From assembly GCA_017886205.1 (NCBI GenBank), contig JAFNEO010000053.1, positions 1 to 64,000 on the forward strand: a stretch of 64,000 bases of DNA, in the 5' to 3' direction. The number at the start of each line of letters is the position of its first letter. The stretch's first letter is position 1. Source of the DNA: Candidatus Aminicenantota bacterium. Its GTDB lineage: Bacteria; Acidobacteriota; Aminicenantia; Aminicenantales; UBA8522. A program made the translations under genes and the position numbers. Shown here piece by piece: positions 23,930 to 32,763 of this stretch. The notes beneath the pieces are model-generated. The model was not told the DNA's origin. It did no database searches and saw only the letters and a program-made list of their open reading frames with translations.

Positions 23930-25282
23930 ATGGAAATATCCAATCGTCGACTGGGTCTAGTTCGGGCGACCCTGCCGGGTCTGTTATTTGTGTTGGGAAT
24001 GACTCTTCAATTTTCCTGCGGGACAAAAAAGGAAGTCCCCCAACGGCCACCAGCGCCGGCGGTCAAACTCGGCCTCGAAGTCTTCCTGGAAAGCCGGCTC
24101 GACCTGGTCAAGGGGAAAAAGGTCGGGCTCATCACCAACCCGACAGGATTGAACGGCCGCCTCCAGAGCGATATCGACCTCCTGCGGCAGTCGGGAGAGG
24201 TCGAACTGGTCGCGCTCTACGGTCCAGAACACGGCGTCCGCGGAAACGCTCAGGCCGGAGAATACATCCCTTTCTATTTCGATGACAAATACCGGATCCC
24301 TGTCTTCAGCCTCTACGGGCAGTCTATGAAACCTGACCCCGGGATGTTCAAGGACATCGACGAATACATGCGTTCGTTCGACACCGATGCGAAGGGCCTG
24401 GGGAAGATCCCCGAAGGGACCATGATCAAGGACGTTGACGCCCTAATCTACGACATCCAAGATGTGGGGACGCGGGTTTATACCTATGTAGCGACGATGG
24501 CCTATGCGATGCAGGCAGCCGCCCAAAGCGGGATCGCCTTTATCGTGCTCGACCGGCCAAACCCGATCAATGGCCTGGGCATGGAGGGCCCGGTACTGGA
24601 ATATCCGGAGTTCAGTTCCTTCATCGGTTTGTATCCCATCCCCGAGCGCCACGGGATGACAGTGGGAGAACTCGCCCTGATGATCAATGACCGTTTCCTC
24701 GAGAAGAAGGTCGACTTGACGGTCGTGCCGATGCATGGCTGGCGCCGGGAGATGTGGTTTGATGAGACCGGCCTGCCCTGGGTTATCCCCTCGCCGAACA
24801 TGCCAAGCCCGGATACGGCGACGGTTTATCCCGGACAGGTTTGCCTGGAGGGGACGAACGTATCAGAGGGGAGGGGGACGACGAAGCCGTTTGAAATATT
24901 CGGGGCCCCGTGGGTCGATGGGTTCGAGCTTGCCAGAAACCTAAACGGGCTCGGGCTGCCCGGCGTTATCTTCCGCGAAGCCTGGTTCACTCCAAGCTTC
25001 TCGAAATTCGTCGGAGAGCTTTGCGGAGGGGCCCAGGTCCATGTGACCGACAGGAATTCCTACCGCCCCTTTGAGACGGCTTTGCATGTCGTCAAAACGA
25101 TCCGGGAAATGTATCCGGACAAATTCCAGTTCTACGCCGATTATTTTGACAAGGTTATGGGAACGGCTAAGGTAAGGACTGGTCTCGAGAAGGGCAAAGG
25201 AGTCGCCGAGATCGTAAGGGAATACGACCTGGGACTCAAGGCTTTTTCCGAGGCGCGCAAGCCGTATCTATTGTACGAGTGA
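23930..25282 (+). CDS. namZ: Exo-beta-N-acetylmuramidase NamZ-like lipoprotein (DUF1343, GH171)
   Basis: A 450-aa protein with a lipobox-like LQFSC near residue 30. The DUF1343 core begins KLGLEVFLESRLDLVKGKKV and has GLITNPTGLNGRL, ALYGPEHGVRGNAQAGE (Glu-His pair as in NamZ), DVDALIYDIQDVGTRVYTY, DRPNPINGLGMEGP, and the late YPGQVCLEGTNVSEGRGTT. NamZ removes MurNAc from the non-reducing end of peptidoglycan fragments. ATG 23930 has GAGG 5 nt upstream; a TTG 21 nt earlier is less likely. It pairs with the NagX-like gene upstream. Confidence 0.88.
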   Translation: MEISNRRLGLVRATLPGLLFVLGMTLQFSCGTKKEVPQRPPAPAVKLGLEVFLESRLDLVKGKKVGLITNPTGLNGRLQSDIDLLRQSGEVELVALYGPEHGVRGNAQAGEYIPFYFDDKYRIPVFSLYGQSMKPDPGMFKDIDEYMRSFDTDAKGLGKIPEGTMIKDVDALIYDIQDVGTRVYTYVATMAYAMQAAAQSGIAFIVLDRPNPINGLGMEGPVLEYPEFSSFIGLYPIPERHGMTVGELALMINDRFLEKKVDLTVVPMHGWRREMWFDETGLPWVIPSPNMPSPDTATVYPGQVCLEGTNVSEGRGTTKPFEIFGAPWVDGFELARNLNGLGLPGVIFREAWFTPSFSKFVGELCGGAQVHVTDRNSYRPFETALHVVKTIREMYPDKFQFYADYFDKVMGTAKVRTGLEKGKGVAEIVREYDLGLKAFSEARKPYLLYE

Positions 25283-25289
25283 CAAGACG

Positions 25290-25318
25290 GGAAAGGGGCA
25301 GCTAACTGCGCCCTTTCC
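25290..25318 (+). terminator. Hairpin after namZ
   Basis: GGAAAGGGGCAG and CTGCGCCCTTTCC form a long stem with one mismatch and a 4-nt loop 8 nt after the stop. There is no T-run, so it may be a weak terminator or a 3'-end stabiliser. Confidence 0.45.
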
Positions 25319-25329
25319 GCCTCACCGTG

Positions 25330-25358
25330 TTGCAAAGTCCCCCCCTATTCCGTAGAAT
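25330..25358 (+). promoter_or_regulatory. Promoter of the glutamine synthetase-like gene
   Basis: TTGCAA (25330-25335), 17-nt spacer, TAGAAT (25353-25358), about 30 nt before the ATG at 25388. Confidence 0.55.
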
Positions 25359-25387
25359 AAGGACTCAAAAGAGCGCATCCTATCTGA

Positions 25388-26998
25388 ATGCCAAAGAAGC
25401 CGAAAGCATCGGCCCAAGGAGATACTTCCGTGTCCAAGAACGCTTTCACTTATGCCCTGGCCAACCCTCTTTCCATCCTTCTCGATAAGTATCCCCAGGA
25501 CTTCACCCGCTCCGACTTCCTTAAGGTGATCGACGAGAAACACCTCGAGCGGATCACCTTCCATTACACCGCCCTGGACGGCAAGCTCAAGGAGCTGAAG
25601 CTCCCTGTGGCCAATCCCTCTCAGGTAGAGACCATCCTAGCCGAAGGGGAGAGGGTGGACGGATCTTCCCTTTTCAAGGGGATGGTGGACAGCTCGCTTT
25701 CCGACCTCTATGTCGTCCCTGCTTACAGGACGGCGTTCCTCAACCCCTTCGACGAGGGCAGTCTCGACTTCATCTGCCGCTATCTGACCAAGGACGGCGA
25801 CCTCGCGCCGTTCGCCCTGGACAGCATTCTGACCAAGGCCTGCCAGGTCTTCCGCCGAAATTCCGGGCTGGAGTTCCAAAGCCTGGGCGAGCTCGAGTTC
25901 TTCTTGCTCAGTGACCGCAACCCGAACCTCTATCCCGGCCAGAAACAGCACGGCTACCACGCCGCCGCCCCATACATCAAGAGCGGTCAGATCCTAAACG
26001 AGATGATTCGCTGCATCACCCAAATCACCGGCGCCGTCAAGTATGCCCACAGTGAAGTCGGGTTCGTCGAGAGTGTCCGCTCCGACCTCGAGGAGATCCG
26101 CGGCAAGCAGGCCGAGCAGCTCGAAATCGAGTACCTGCCCCGGCCGGCCGAAGAAATGGCCGACGCCCTCGTCCTGGGCCGCTGGCTTATTCGGAACATC
26201 GCCTACAAGTACGGCTGCGTGGCCACGTTCACGCCAAAGATCGAAGAGGGGATCGCCGGGAACGGCCTCCATTTTCACATGGAACTCGTCAAAAACGGAA
26301 GGAACATCATGGTCGATGAGCAGGGGAAGCTGTCGGTCCCGGCGCGGCGGCTGATCGGCGGGCTGTGTACATACGCCGATTCGCTGACTGCCTTCGGGAA
26401 CACGGTTTCGTCCGCCTATCTGAGGCTTGTCCCGAACCAGGAAGCGCCGACGCGCATCTGCTGGAGCGACCTCAACCGGAGCTCGATGATCCGCGTGCCC
26501 CTGGGCTGGGCCAACCTGCGCCATCTGGCCAAACGGCTCAACCCCCAAGAGACGTCCGCCTTCTCCGATCCCCAGAGCCGACAGACGGTCGAGCTCCGCA
26601 GCCCCGACGGCAGCGCCATCATCCATCTGCTCATGGCCGGGATCGTGATGGCCGCCGATTGGTCATTCCGCGAGGACGATTCTCTGTTCAAGAAAAACCT
26701 GCCCCTTGAGTTGGCTGAAAAACTCTATGTCCAGGGCAACATTTTTACCGACCAGGCTCTGCTCCGGAAGCTGCCTACCCTCCCCCGGAGTTGCGTCGAA
26801 TCCAGCCGGATTCTCCTCGAGAAGCGGGAGCTGTACGAAAGGGACGGCGTCTTTCCGCCCAGCGTCATCGACTACGTGGCCAAGCTGCTCCAGGCCGAGA
26901 ACGACGAGGGCATGAACCAGAGGTTGGTCGACCTCCCGGCCGACGACCGCCTCTTCGAGACGCGGAAGATCATGCACAAGGATCTTCACCGGCATTGA
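25388..26998 (+). CDS. Divergent glutamine synthetase family protein
   Basis: A 536-aa protein with GS landmarks in order: beta-grasp RITFHYTALDGKLKELKLP then VDGSSLFKGMVDSSLSDLYV; catalytic-domain LGELEFFLL; EQLEIEYLPRPAEEMAD in place of the usual G-Q-E loop; GIAGNGLHFHMEL (ATP/ammonia site); VPNQEAPTRICWSDLNRSS (Arg site); RQTVELRSPDGSAIIHLLMA. It is longer than GSI (about 450-470 aa), mostly from the C-terminal helical tail and N-terminal extension. It ligates ammonia or an amine to glutamate or a related acid; it could be true glutamine synthetase or a gamma-glutamyl ligase. No regulatory adenylylation tyrosine context is evident. Followed 11 nt later by a UroD-family gene. Confidence 0.8.
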   Translation: MPKKPKASAQGDTSVSKNAFTYALANPLSILLDKYPQDFTRSDFLKVIDEKHLERITFHYTALDGKLKELKLPVANPSQVETILAEGERVDGSSLFKGMVDSSLSDLYVVPAYRTAFLNPFDEGSLDFICRYLTKDGDLAPFALDSILTKACQVFRRNSGLEFQSLGELEFFLLSDRNPNLYPGQKQHGYHAAAPYIKSGQILNEMIRCITQITGAVKYAHSEVGFVESVRSDLEEIRGKQAEQLEIEYLPRPAEEMADALVLGRWLIRNIAYKYGCVATFTPKIEEGIAGNGLHFHMELVKNGRNIMVDEQGKLSVPARRLIGGLCTYADSLTAFGNTVSSAYLRLVPNQEAPTRICWSDLNRSSMIRVPLGWANLRHLAKRLNPQETSAFSDPQSRQTVELRSPDGSAIIHLLMAGIVMAADWSFREDDSLFKKNLPLELAEKLYVQGNIFTDQALLRKLPTLPRSCVESSRILLEKRELYERDGVFPPSVIDYVAKLLQAENDEGMNQRLVDLPADDRLFETRKIMHKDLHRH

Positions 26999-27009
26999 GG
27001 TGGGCGCCG

Positions 27010-28068
27010 ATGCCCCAAGAGACCATGACCCCCCGGGAGCGCTGGCTGGCGGTGCTCAAACGCCGGAAGCCCGACCGGGTGCCCATGGATTATTGGGGAA
27101 CCGAGGAGGCTTCCGCGATGCTGCGGAAACGCCTCGGCTGCCGGACGATCGACCAGGCCCTGGCCAAGCTTCACGTCGATTACGTGGTCAAGGTGAAACC
27201 CGAATACAGGGGCCCACGGCTTCCGCGGCGCACCGATGTCTTCGGCTGCAAGTACAGCTTCATGGTATACGGGAGCGGCGTCTATGATGAATGCGTGTAT
27301 TCGCCTTTGGCCGGGTATGATTCGGTCGAGGAGATCAAACGGCACTATCAATGGCCGAACCCCGACTGGTGGGATTACAGCGGGATACGGGGCCAGATTA
27401 GGGGAAGGGGGATGTATCCTATCCGGGGCGGCGGCTCCGAGCCCTTCCTAACCTACAAGAACCTCCGCGGCCAGGAGCAGGCCTTCATCGACCTGATCGA
27501 GCATCCGGACATCGTCCATCACTGCTTGGGAAAGCTTTTTGACCTGGCTTACGAGAATACCGCCCGAATCTATGAACAGATCCCCGGAAAAGTCATGTTG
27601 AGCTACGTGGCCGAGGATATGGGCGGGCAGAACGACCTGATGATCTCGCCGGCCCATGTCCGCGAATTTCTCCTGCCGGGGATGAAGCGGATCATCGACC
27701 TGGCCCATGGGGCCGGTGTCTATGTTTTCCACCACAACGACGGCAACGTCCGGCGAATCGTCCCCGACATGGTTGCGGCCGGCATCGACCTCCTCAACCC
27801 GATCCAGTGGTGGAACACCGGACTCGACCGGGCCGAGCTCAAACGGGAGTTCGGCGACCGGCTCGTCTTTCACGGCGCCATGGATAACCAAAATACGCTT
27901 CCTTTCGGGAGCCGTGAGGACGTCATCCGGGAGGTCCGGGAGAACCTGGAAATCCTCGGGGTAGGAGGAGGCTACATCCTGGCGCCCTGCCACAACATCC
28001 AGTCCATCACCCCGGTTGAGAACATCATCGCCATATATGAAGCCGGGTATGAGATGGGCTGGGCCTGA
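27010..28068 (+). CDS. Uroporphyrinogen decarboxylase-family protein (MtaA/CmuA-like)
   Basis: A 352-aa TIM-barrel protein. MTPRERWLAVLKRRKPDRVP is the standard start of UroD-family methyltransferase-like proteins, and later MLSYVAEDMGGQNDLMISPA, YVFHHNDGNVRRIVPDMVAA, LLNPIQWWNTGLD, VFHGAMDNQNTLPFGS and GGGYILAPCHNIQ follow the fold. The HxH-D and Cys near the C-terminus recall zinc-binding corrinoid methyltransferases rather than HemE. No heme genes or corrinoid protein lie nearby, so the methyl donor is unknown. ATG 27010 has GAGGTG upstream; the reading frame also extends back over the GS gene, which I disregard. Confidence 0.82.
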   Translation: MPQETMTPRERWLAVLKRRKPDRVPMDYWGTEEASAMLRKRLGCRTIDQALAKLHVDYVVKVKPEYRGPRLPRRTDVFGCKYSFMVYGSGVYDECVYSPLAGYDSVEEIKRHYQWPNPDWWDYSGIRGQIRGRGMYPIRGGGSEPFLTYKNLRGQEQAFIDLIEHPDIVHHCLGKLFDLAYENTARIYEQIPGKVMLSYVAEDMGGQNDLMISPAHVREFLLPGMKRIIDLAHGAGVYVFHHNDGNVRRIVPDMVAAGIDLLNPIQWWNTGLDRAELKREFGDRLVFHGAMDNQNTLPFGSREDVIREVRENLEILGVGGGYILAPCHNIQSITPVENIIAIYEAGYEMGWA

Positions 28069-28100
28069 TTCTGGGAGGGTACTCGGTCCGCCTGTTGTCG

Positions 28101-29609
28101 CTAGCTCTCAATTCTCCGATGGTCTTTGAACTCCTCCGTTAATGCCTTCCACACGGAATTGAACCTATCCTGGAGTGAATCATAGAGCGCTCGGTTTTTC
28201 TTTTCCGGTTCGACCGTCGTCTTGGCCGTCTTCACTCTCTCTGCCACGATATCGGCGATGCCGGCGCCCTGCCCCTTTTCATTTTCGTATGCCCAGATGG
28301 ATTGGAGGGCTGCTCCATAGGCCGCCGCCTCCTGCTCGGCCAGCGTGACGACCGGTGCCTGGAAAACGTCGGCCATGATCTGGAGCCACAACCGGCTCTT
28401 GGCGCCGCCGCCGGTCGCCCGGATCTCCGACGGCTTGAGCCCGAGCGACCGCATCCGGGAAAAGCCGTAGCCGAGGTTGAGGATTGTCCCTTCCATGACT
28501 GCCCTGGCCATGTGGGCAGCGTTGAAGGTCCTCTTATCCAGGCCAAAAAGCACGCCGGAGGAAAAGGGGAGGACGGGGACTCTTTCGCCGTCGAGGAAGG
28601 GCAGGAAGATCAGGCCCTCTGCGCCGGCCGGGGCCCGGGAGGCCAGTGTCTCCAATTCCTGGTTGGAGAGGCCGTGCATCGACTTGAAATATTCGGTCGT
28701 GTTGGTAACGTTCATGGTGCAGAGGAGCGGGAGCCAACCGCCGGTGCTGTCGCAGAAGGCGGCGATCTCTCCTTCCGGGTCGACAAAGGGCCGCTTGAAA
28801 TAGGAATAGACGGTTCCCGATGTCCCCAGGCTGGCGGTGCAGACGCCGGGAATGACGTTCCCCGTGCCGATAGCCCCCATCATGTTGTCACCCCCGCCGC
28901 TGGAGATGAGGACGTTTGCCATTCCGAGCCGCGAGGCAATTTGTTTCTTAATATGGCCGAGAGGTTCCGCGGGATGACGGAGCGGCGGAAGCTTGGCCTC
29001 GAGGCCCGGGTCGATGGCGGCTGCCGCTTCGCGGTGCCAGACGCGCCGGCGGATGTCCATCAGCCCGGTCCCGGACGCGTCTCCATATTCCATGGCTGCT
29101 TTCCCGGTGAGCCAGAAATTGAGGTAATTGTGGGGGAGCAGGATGGTTTTCACCCGTTCGAATTGCCGCGGCTCAGCCCGCTTGAGCCAGAGGATCTTTG
29201 AGGCTGTGAAACCGACGGCCAGGTTGATGCCGAGCTTCTGGATGAAGCTCTTTTTTCCTCCCAGCTTCTCGATGATGAATTCAGTCTCGGCGATCGTCGA
29301 AGTGTCATTCCAGAGCTTGGCCGGCCTGACCGAGCGGCCGCTTTTGTCAAGGGGAACGAACCCGTGTTGCTGTCCGGAGACGCCGAGCGACATGATTTTC
29401 CTGGGGTTGACCTTTGATTCCGTAAGGGCTGCGGCCAGGGCCTTTTGCAGCGCTTCCACCCAGACCCGGGGGTCCTGTTCGCTTTCGCCCGGCTTGAGGT
29501 TCGGGATTGAACGGTGCGGTGCATAGCCGCGTCCCCGCACCTTTCCTTTGAAATCGACGATGAGCGCCTTGGTTCCTTGTGTCCCCGAGTCTATCCCGAC
29601 GGCATACAT
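28101..29609 (-). CDS. xylB: Xylulokinase, FGGY family
   Basis: A 502-aa carbohydrate kinase. YAVGIDSGTQGTKALIVD (phosphate-1), SLGVSGQQHGFVPLDKSG, SSGGGDNMMGAIGTGNVIPG (catalytic Asp), SLGTSGTVYSYF and the C-terminal IRATGGGAKSRLWLQIMAD (adenosine motif) fit xylulokinase closely, and length is typical. It makes xylulose 5-phosphate from D-xylulose and ATP. The ATG has AGGAGG 7 nt upstream. It is a single gene with no isomerase or xylose transporter beside it; another ketose or pentulose substrate remains possible. Confidence 0.88.
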   Translation of the reverse strand: MYAVGIDSGTQGTKALIVDFKGKVRGRGYAPHRSIPNLKPGESEQDPRVWVEALQKALAAALTESKVNPRKIMSLGVSGQQHGFVPLDKSGRSVRPAKLWNDTSTIAETEFIIEKLGGKKSFIQKLGINLAVGFTASKILWLKRAEPRQFERVKTILLPHNYLNFWLTGKAAMEYGDASGTGLMDIRRRVWHREAAAAIDPGLEAKLPPLRHPAEPLGHIKKQIASRLGMANVLISSGGGDNMMGAIGTGNVIPGVCTASLGTSGTVYSYFKRPFVDPEGEIAAFCDSTGGWLPLLCTMNVTNTTEYFKSMHGLSNQELETLASRAPAGAEGLIFLPFLDGERVPVLPFSSGVLFGLDKRTFNAAHMARAVMEGTILNLGYGFSRMRSLGLKPSEIRATGGGAKSRLWLQIMADVFQAPVVTLAEQEAAAYGAALQSIWAYENEKGQGAGIADIVAERVKTAKTTVEPEKKNRALYDSLQDRFNSVWKALTEEFKDHRRIES

Positions 29610-29864
29610 CGTTTCCTCCTAGGCCAGCAGTTATGGTCTTTTAAGGGGAGATACTGGATGGATGAAGCGACCATTGAGGGTTTAGCCTTCACGAAATGCT
29701 CTTTGAGGGCACCCCGGGTTTCGGGCGGCGAGGATGTCTGAGCACGCCAAGGATAAACGGATAGAGAAAGCTGTGTTTGCGAGTTCCGCAGCCGCCGAAA
29801 AGAGCGTTGAGGGAACGGCGTTAAAAACCCGATTGGGAGAGAAGCCATTCAGTATCTCCCCTTC

Positions 29865-30683
29865 TTATCGCATCTTGTCAAGTAGTCTGAAATAGGGCGA
29901 ATAATCGATCGGCTGGCGGAGTCTGATGTTTTTATAGAGCTCCAGATATCCGCCCTGAGTTTTCCGCTTTTTTCTGTGAGCGACGATATTCTTGATAATC
30001 CGGGCCTGTGAGGAAAAGGCCTTAACCGCGTCGATGACTCGCTTTTCGTCTTCCTCTGGCGCCAGAATTCCCAAATCAGCGCGAATTTCGTGTCCTTCTG
30101 GAGCGGGCTCGAAATCACCCCAAACGGAGTAGGCGAGGTAGGTCCTCGCAGGATAGGGCTTGCCTAGGTCGGCCAGGATAGGGTCCTGCGCTTGGGAAGA
30201 AGTGTAGATTCCGGCATAAAAGACGGCGGTGTGGTCCCAATGCTCGCGATGGCCGCTCGAGAAGACGATCCGGGAGACCTGCTGTTTGCGAAGCGTGGAG
30301 ACGATCTTGTCAAAGACTCCCTTCCCCCAGGGCGGCCGGCGGTCGAGATGGGCCATTAGGGAGAAGTCGGGGATGTCGAGAAACCGGATATCCTGCTTCT
30401 TGACACCGAGCTGGCCGTAGGCGCTGATGGCCTCGCTCTTTCTCCTCCGGACGATTCCCTTTTTTTCCGCGGCGGTGGAATAGCCGGCGTCTCCCCGGCA
30501 GAAGACGGAGACAGACGGAACACCACCCGACCTCACAGTGGCCAGGATCAGATGGCCCGCTCCGAGAAGGGCATCGTCGTCGTGAGGGGAGAGGAAGGCC
30601 ACCCGCTCGCCCTTTTTCCAGCCGGGGAACAGCTGACTGAGGCGCCCGCTCCTCTTGAGTTTCACAAAATCAACGAACTCCAT
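29865..30683 (-). CDS. PIG-L/LmbE-family deacetylase
   Basis: A 272-aa zinc-dependent deacetylase. RVAFLSPHDDDALLGAGHL carries the zinc-binding PHxDD motif, and SSGHREHWDHTAVFYAG supplies the second His motif (HxxHxDH-like). Family members remove acetyl from GlcNAc-type groups (MshB, PIG-L, LmbE, DacB). No signal peptide, so cytosolic. It is last in a four-gene unit; its ATG overlaps the stop of the previous gene (TGATG). Substrate unknown; context with a secreted carbohydrate-like protein suggests a sugar derivative, which is inference. Confidence 0.87.
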   Translation of the reverse strand: MEFVDFVKLKRSGRLSQLFPGWKKGERVAFLSPHDDDALLGAGHLILATVRSGGVPSVSVFCRGDAGYSTAAEKKGIVRRRKSEAISAYGQLGVKKQDIRFLDIPDFSLMAHLDRRPPWGKGVFDKIVSTLRKQQVSRIVFSSGHREHWDHTAVFYAGIYTSSQAQDPILADLGKPYPARTYLAYSVWGDFEPAPEGHEIRADLGILAPEEDEKRVIDAVKAFSSQARIIKNIVAHRKKRKTQGGYLELYKNIRLRQPIDYSPYFRLLDKMR

Positions 30684-31402
30684 CAGAGGACCCTCAATGG
30701 ATGCCGCAGCTTCTTCAACAGCGTGTCGAGTCTTTGCGGCAAATCAGTGCTGAGGGGGAGGACAATCTTGAGTGTCGATGTCACCGAATGGGTGGCCGAC
30801 AGAGCGTCGGGGGGGACGGACTCCATCCTCTCCATGATCTCGAACGGCACCTCCTCCGTACCATCGAAAATAACGATATCGGGAGGCTCGAGGTCCGCCT
30901 CCTCCTCCACCTGATAGACGCGATAAAGACCCTCTCTACCTCCTGGAATCCCTCCTTTCTGGGGCGAGAGACCGGTGTTCTCCACAGTTTTTAGTATTTC
31001 GGCTTTTTCCGGCTGGTAGACGAGCGTCGCCCGGTATTTTTTCCCTCCCGCCCAAGCATAGTCAAGGACAAAGGTATAGGCGCCTCCTTCAAGAGGGGAG
31101 GACAAGTCCATGTTTTTCCCTCTTTTGAAGACCAGGAAAGGACCCGCTTTTGCGCCGTTGAGCAGCAGGTTTTGAATCAGGACCTTATCGCCCTTGACTT
31201 CGAAGGGAATTTGGATCCGATAATACGGCTCCTCGAAACTGGGTGACTGGAATTTCAGCAGGTCGGCGGGCGACGTGTTCAGAGATGGGCAAAGCCAAAG
31301 AGATAGAAGCAGAACGCCTAATTCGCAGACACACGCTGAATCCGGAAATCCTGGTCTATTTCGCCGGATTGTGGCAAAAAGGCTCATTTCTATCAGTTTC
31401 AT
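30683..31402 (-). CDS. Short paralogue of the unknown secreted protein at 32760
   Basis: A 239-aa protein of unknown function. It resembles the N-terminal third of the 583-aa protein two genes upstream: PYYRIQIPFEVKGDKV against PWYFIKTAFSDTVSL, FLVFKRGKNMDLSSPLEGG against FLLYRGDEELLGKDIQ, YTFVLDYAWAGGKKYRATLV against FEAKVRFPWLGNQAYEIQVL, and TSTLKIVLPLSTDLPQ against TTSLSVAFLANLKPK. The C-terminal supersandwich-like part is absent. A hydrophobic stretch (about 27-40) may be a signal sequence. Start and stop overlap both neighbours (TAATG, TGATG), so it is translated as part of the operon. Confidence 0.7.
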   Translation of the reverse strand: MKLIEMSLFATIRRNRPGFPDSACVCELGVLLLSLWLCPSLNTSPADLLKFQSPSFEEPYYRIQIPFEVKGDKVLIQNLLLNGAKAGPFLVFKRGKNMDLSSPLEGGAYTFVLDYAWAGGKKYRATLVYQPEKAEILKTVENTGLSPQKGGIPGGREGLYRVYQVEEEADLEPPDIVIFDGTEEVPFEIMERMESVPPDALSATHSVTSTLKIVLPLSTDLPQRLDTLLKKLRHPLRVL

Positions 31403-32763
31403 TACAAGGGCTTATGGTAAGGATTGACTCTTGCTTCGGGAATATCTACCAAGCCCTTGCCCACGAGGTCCTGGACGGACAGAGGAACGCGATTGTAAAC
31501 GCCGATGGGTTTTCCCTTTTTCCAGAACGAGTCCTCAATAACCGCGTATTCGATCGGAAAGACCAATTCGTGTTTTTCGTCGAACCCTATGAAGGCCACG
31601 TCGATCATCAAGGCAGCATTCTTGGCCAGCCGGTTTTCTGAATAGGGTGTTACGGCGCCGTATCCTTCCTGGCATTCCGAGCAGCCGGTGTTGTGGATGA
31701 AGGTGTACGGTTCGCGGGGGGTCAGGCGGCGGCCGCGGTTGTCCCTGACTTTGGTCGTCTCCAAATATTTTTTCCCTTTCCGGTCGATGGACAGGGACGG
31801 CAGGCGCTTGCGGGCGGCCTCCGCCGTCGCCCGGATCACAGTGTGATAGAGGCCTTCCAAAGCCTCCATGAAAGCCTTTTCCTGCCGGGTCCAGCCGGCT
31901 CCCATCTTGACCGTCCGCCGCATGATGCCGTGGTAGCCGTTGAAGGTCGGGCTGAGGCCGAGCGATACGAACTCTCCCTTCTTAATGACCCGGTTTGTCG
32001 CCGGCCCGAGCACCGTCCGGCCCCTCGGCCCGGAAGAGACGATGGTTGGGAACCCGGTCCTGCCCGCGCCGAGCCTCTTCATGACAAAGTCGGCCGCGGC
32101 CGCGACGTCGAGCTCGCGCACTCCTGGCTTGAGCACCGCGAGCATTGCCAAGAAGGCGGCGTCGGCGATCCGGTTGGCGACACCTGTGACCTTGAGCTCG
32201 GCTACGCTCTTTTCATACTTGATCAGGCGCAGGAGCTCGAGGTCGAAAACGACGTTGTCGGCCCCGAACCGGCCCTTGAACATGGTGACATGGTCGTGAG
32301 GCATGAACTGGCCGCTCGAGAACAGGGCGATCTTGATGGGACGCCCGGGCCGGAAGGGGACGAGCCGATAAGCGAGGTCCTCGAGCTTGCCGAACGTGGC
32401 AAACCGGTAGTCTTCGTCCGAGATCTGGTATTCCCGCAGGAGGGCGATTTCGGCTCCGGAAGCCTTGACGCAGTCAGCGATGACGTGTCCGCCTTCCGAA
32501 CCGGCCACCACGACCGGTTTTCCCCGGGCCGGGACCAGGATGCCGTAGCGCTCGATGATCGGGTCGAAGACGCCGGCCAGCCAGGCTACGTCAGAGCGGT
32601 CGAGCTCGCTGCCGCAGGCGTAGCCGAGGTCGTAGCCCTTTTCGCTCATGGCCTTTTGGACAAGTGCCCAGCGCCGGGCGTACTCATCCCTCGGGATGGC
32701 GACAGTGCGGTCGATCCGGGGTCTGTGGGTAGAGATGATCTTTTCGATGACGTGATCGCTCAT
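31402..32763 (-). CDS. M24-family (creatinase/aminopeptidase P fold) protein lacking metal ligands
   Basis: A 453-aa protein with an N-terminal creatinase domain and a C-terminal pita-bread domain. It is recognisable by YEKSVAELKVTGVANRIADA, FPTIVSSGPRGRTVLGPATN and the NGY...R-R-T pattern. In metallo-peptidases two Asp flank this NGY; here the segment reads VSLGLSPTFNGYHGIMRRT, with both Asp replaced, and the usual E-P-G near the end is IDVAFIG. It is therefore likely a creatinase-type hydrolase or a pseudoenzyme. ATG 32763 overlaps the stop of the upstream gene (ATGA). Substrate unknown. Confidence 0.78.
   Translation of the reverse strand: MSDHVIEKIISTHRPRIDRTVAIPRDEYARRWALVQKAMSEKGYDLGYACGSELDRSDVAWLAGVFDPIIERYGILVPARGKPVVVAGSEGGHVIADCVKASGAEIALLREYQISDEDYRFATFGKLEDLAYRLVPFRPGRPIKIALFSSGQFMPHDHVTMFKGRFGADNVVFDLELLRLIKYEKSVAELKVTGVANRIADAAFLAMLAVLKPGVRELDVAAAADFVMKRLGAGRTGFPTIVSSGPRGRTVLGPATNRVIKKGEFVSLGLSPTFNGYHGIMRRTVKMGAGWTRQEKAFMEALEGLYHTVIRATAEAARKRLPSLSIDRKGKKYLETTKVRDNRGRRLTPREPYTFIHNTGCSECQEGYGAVTPYSENRLAKNAALMIDVAFIGFDEKHELVFPIEYAVIEDSFWKKGKPIGVYNRVPLSVQDLVGKGLVDIPEARVNPYHKPL

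Noticed and set aside
26791-27009. Upstream extension of the UroD-family frame over the GS gene
   Set aside because: The Arg-rich sequence is a shadow of the GS coding frame; ATG 27010 with GAGGTG is the sensible start.
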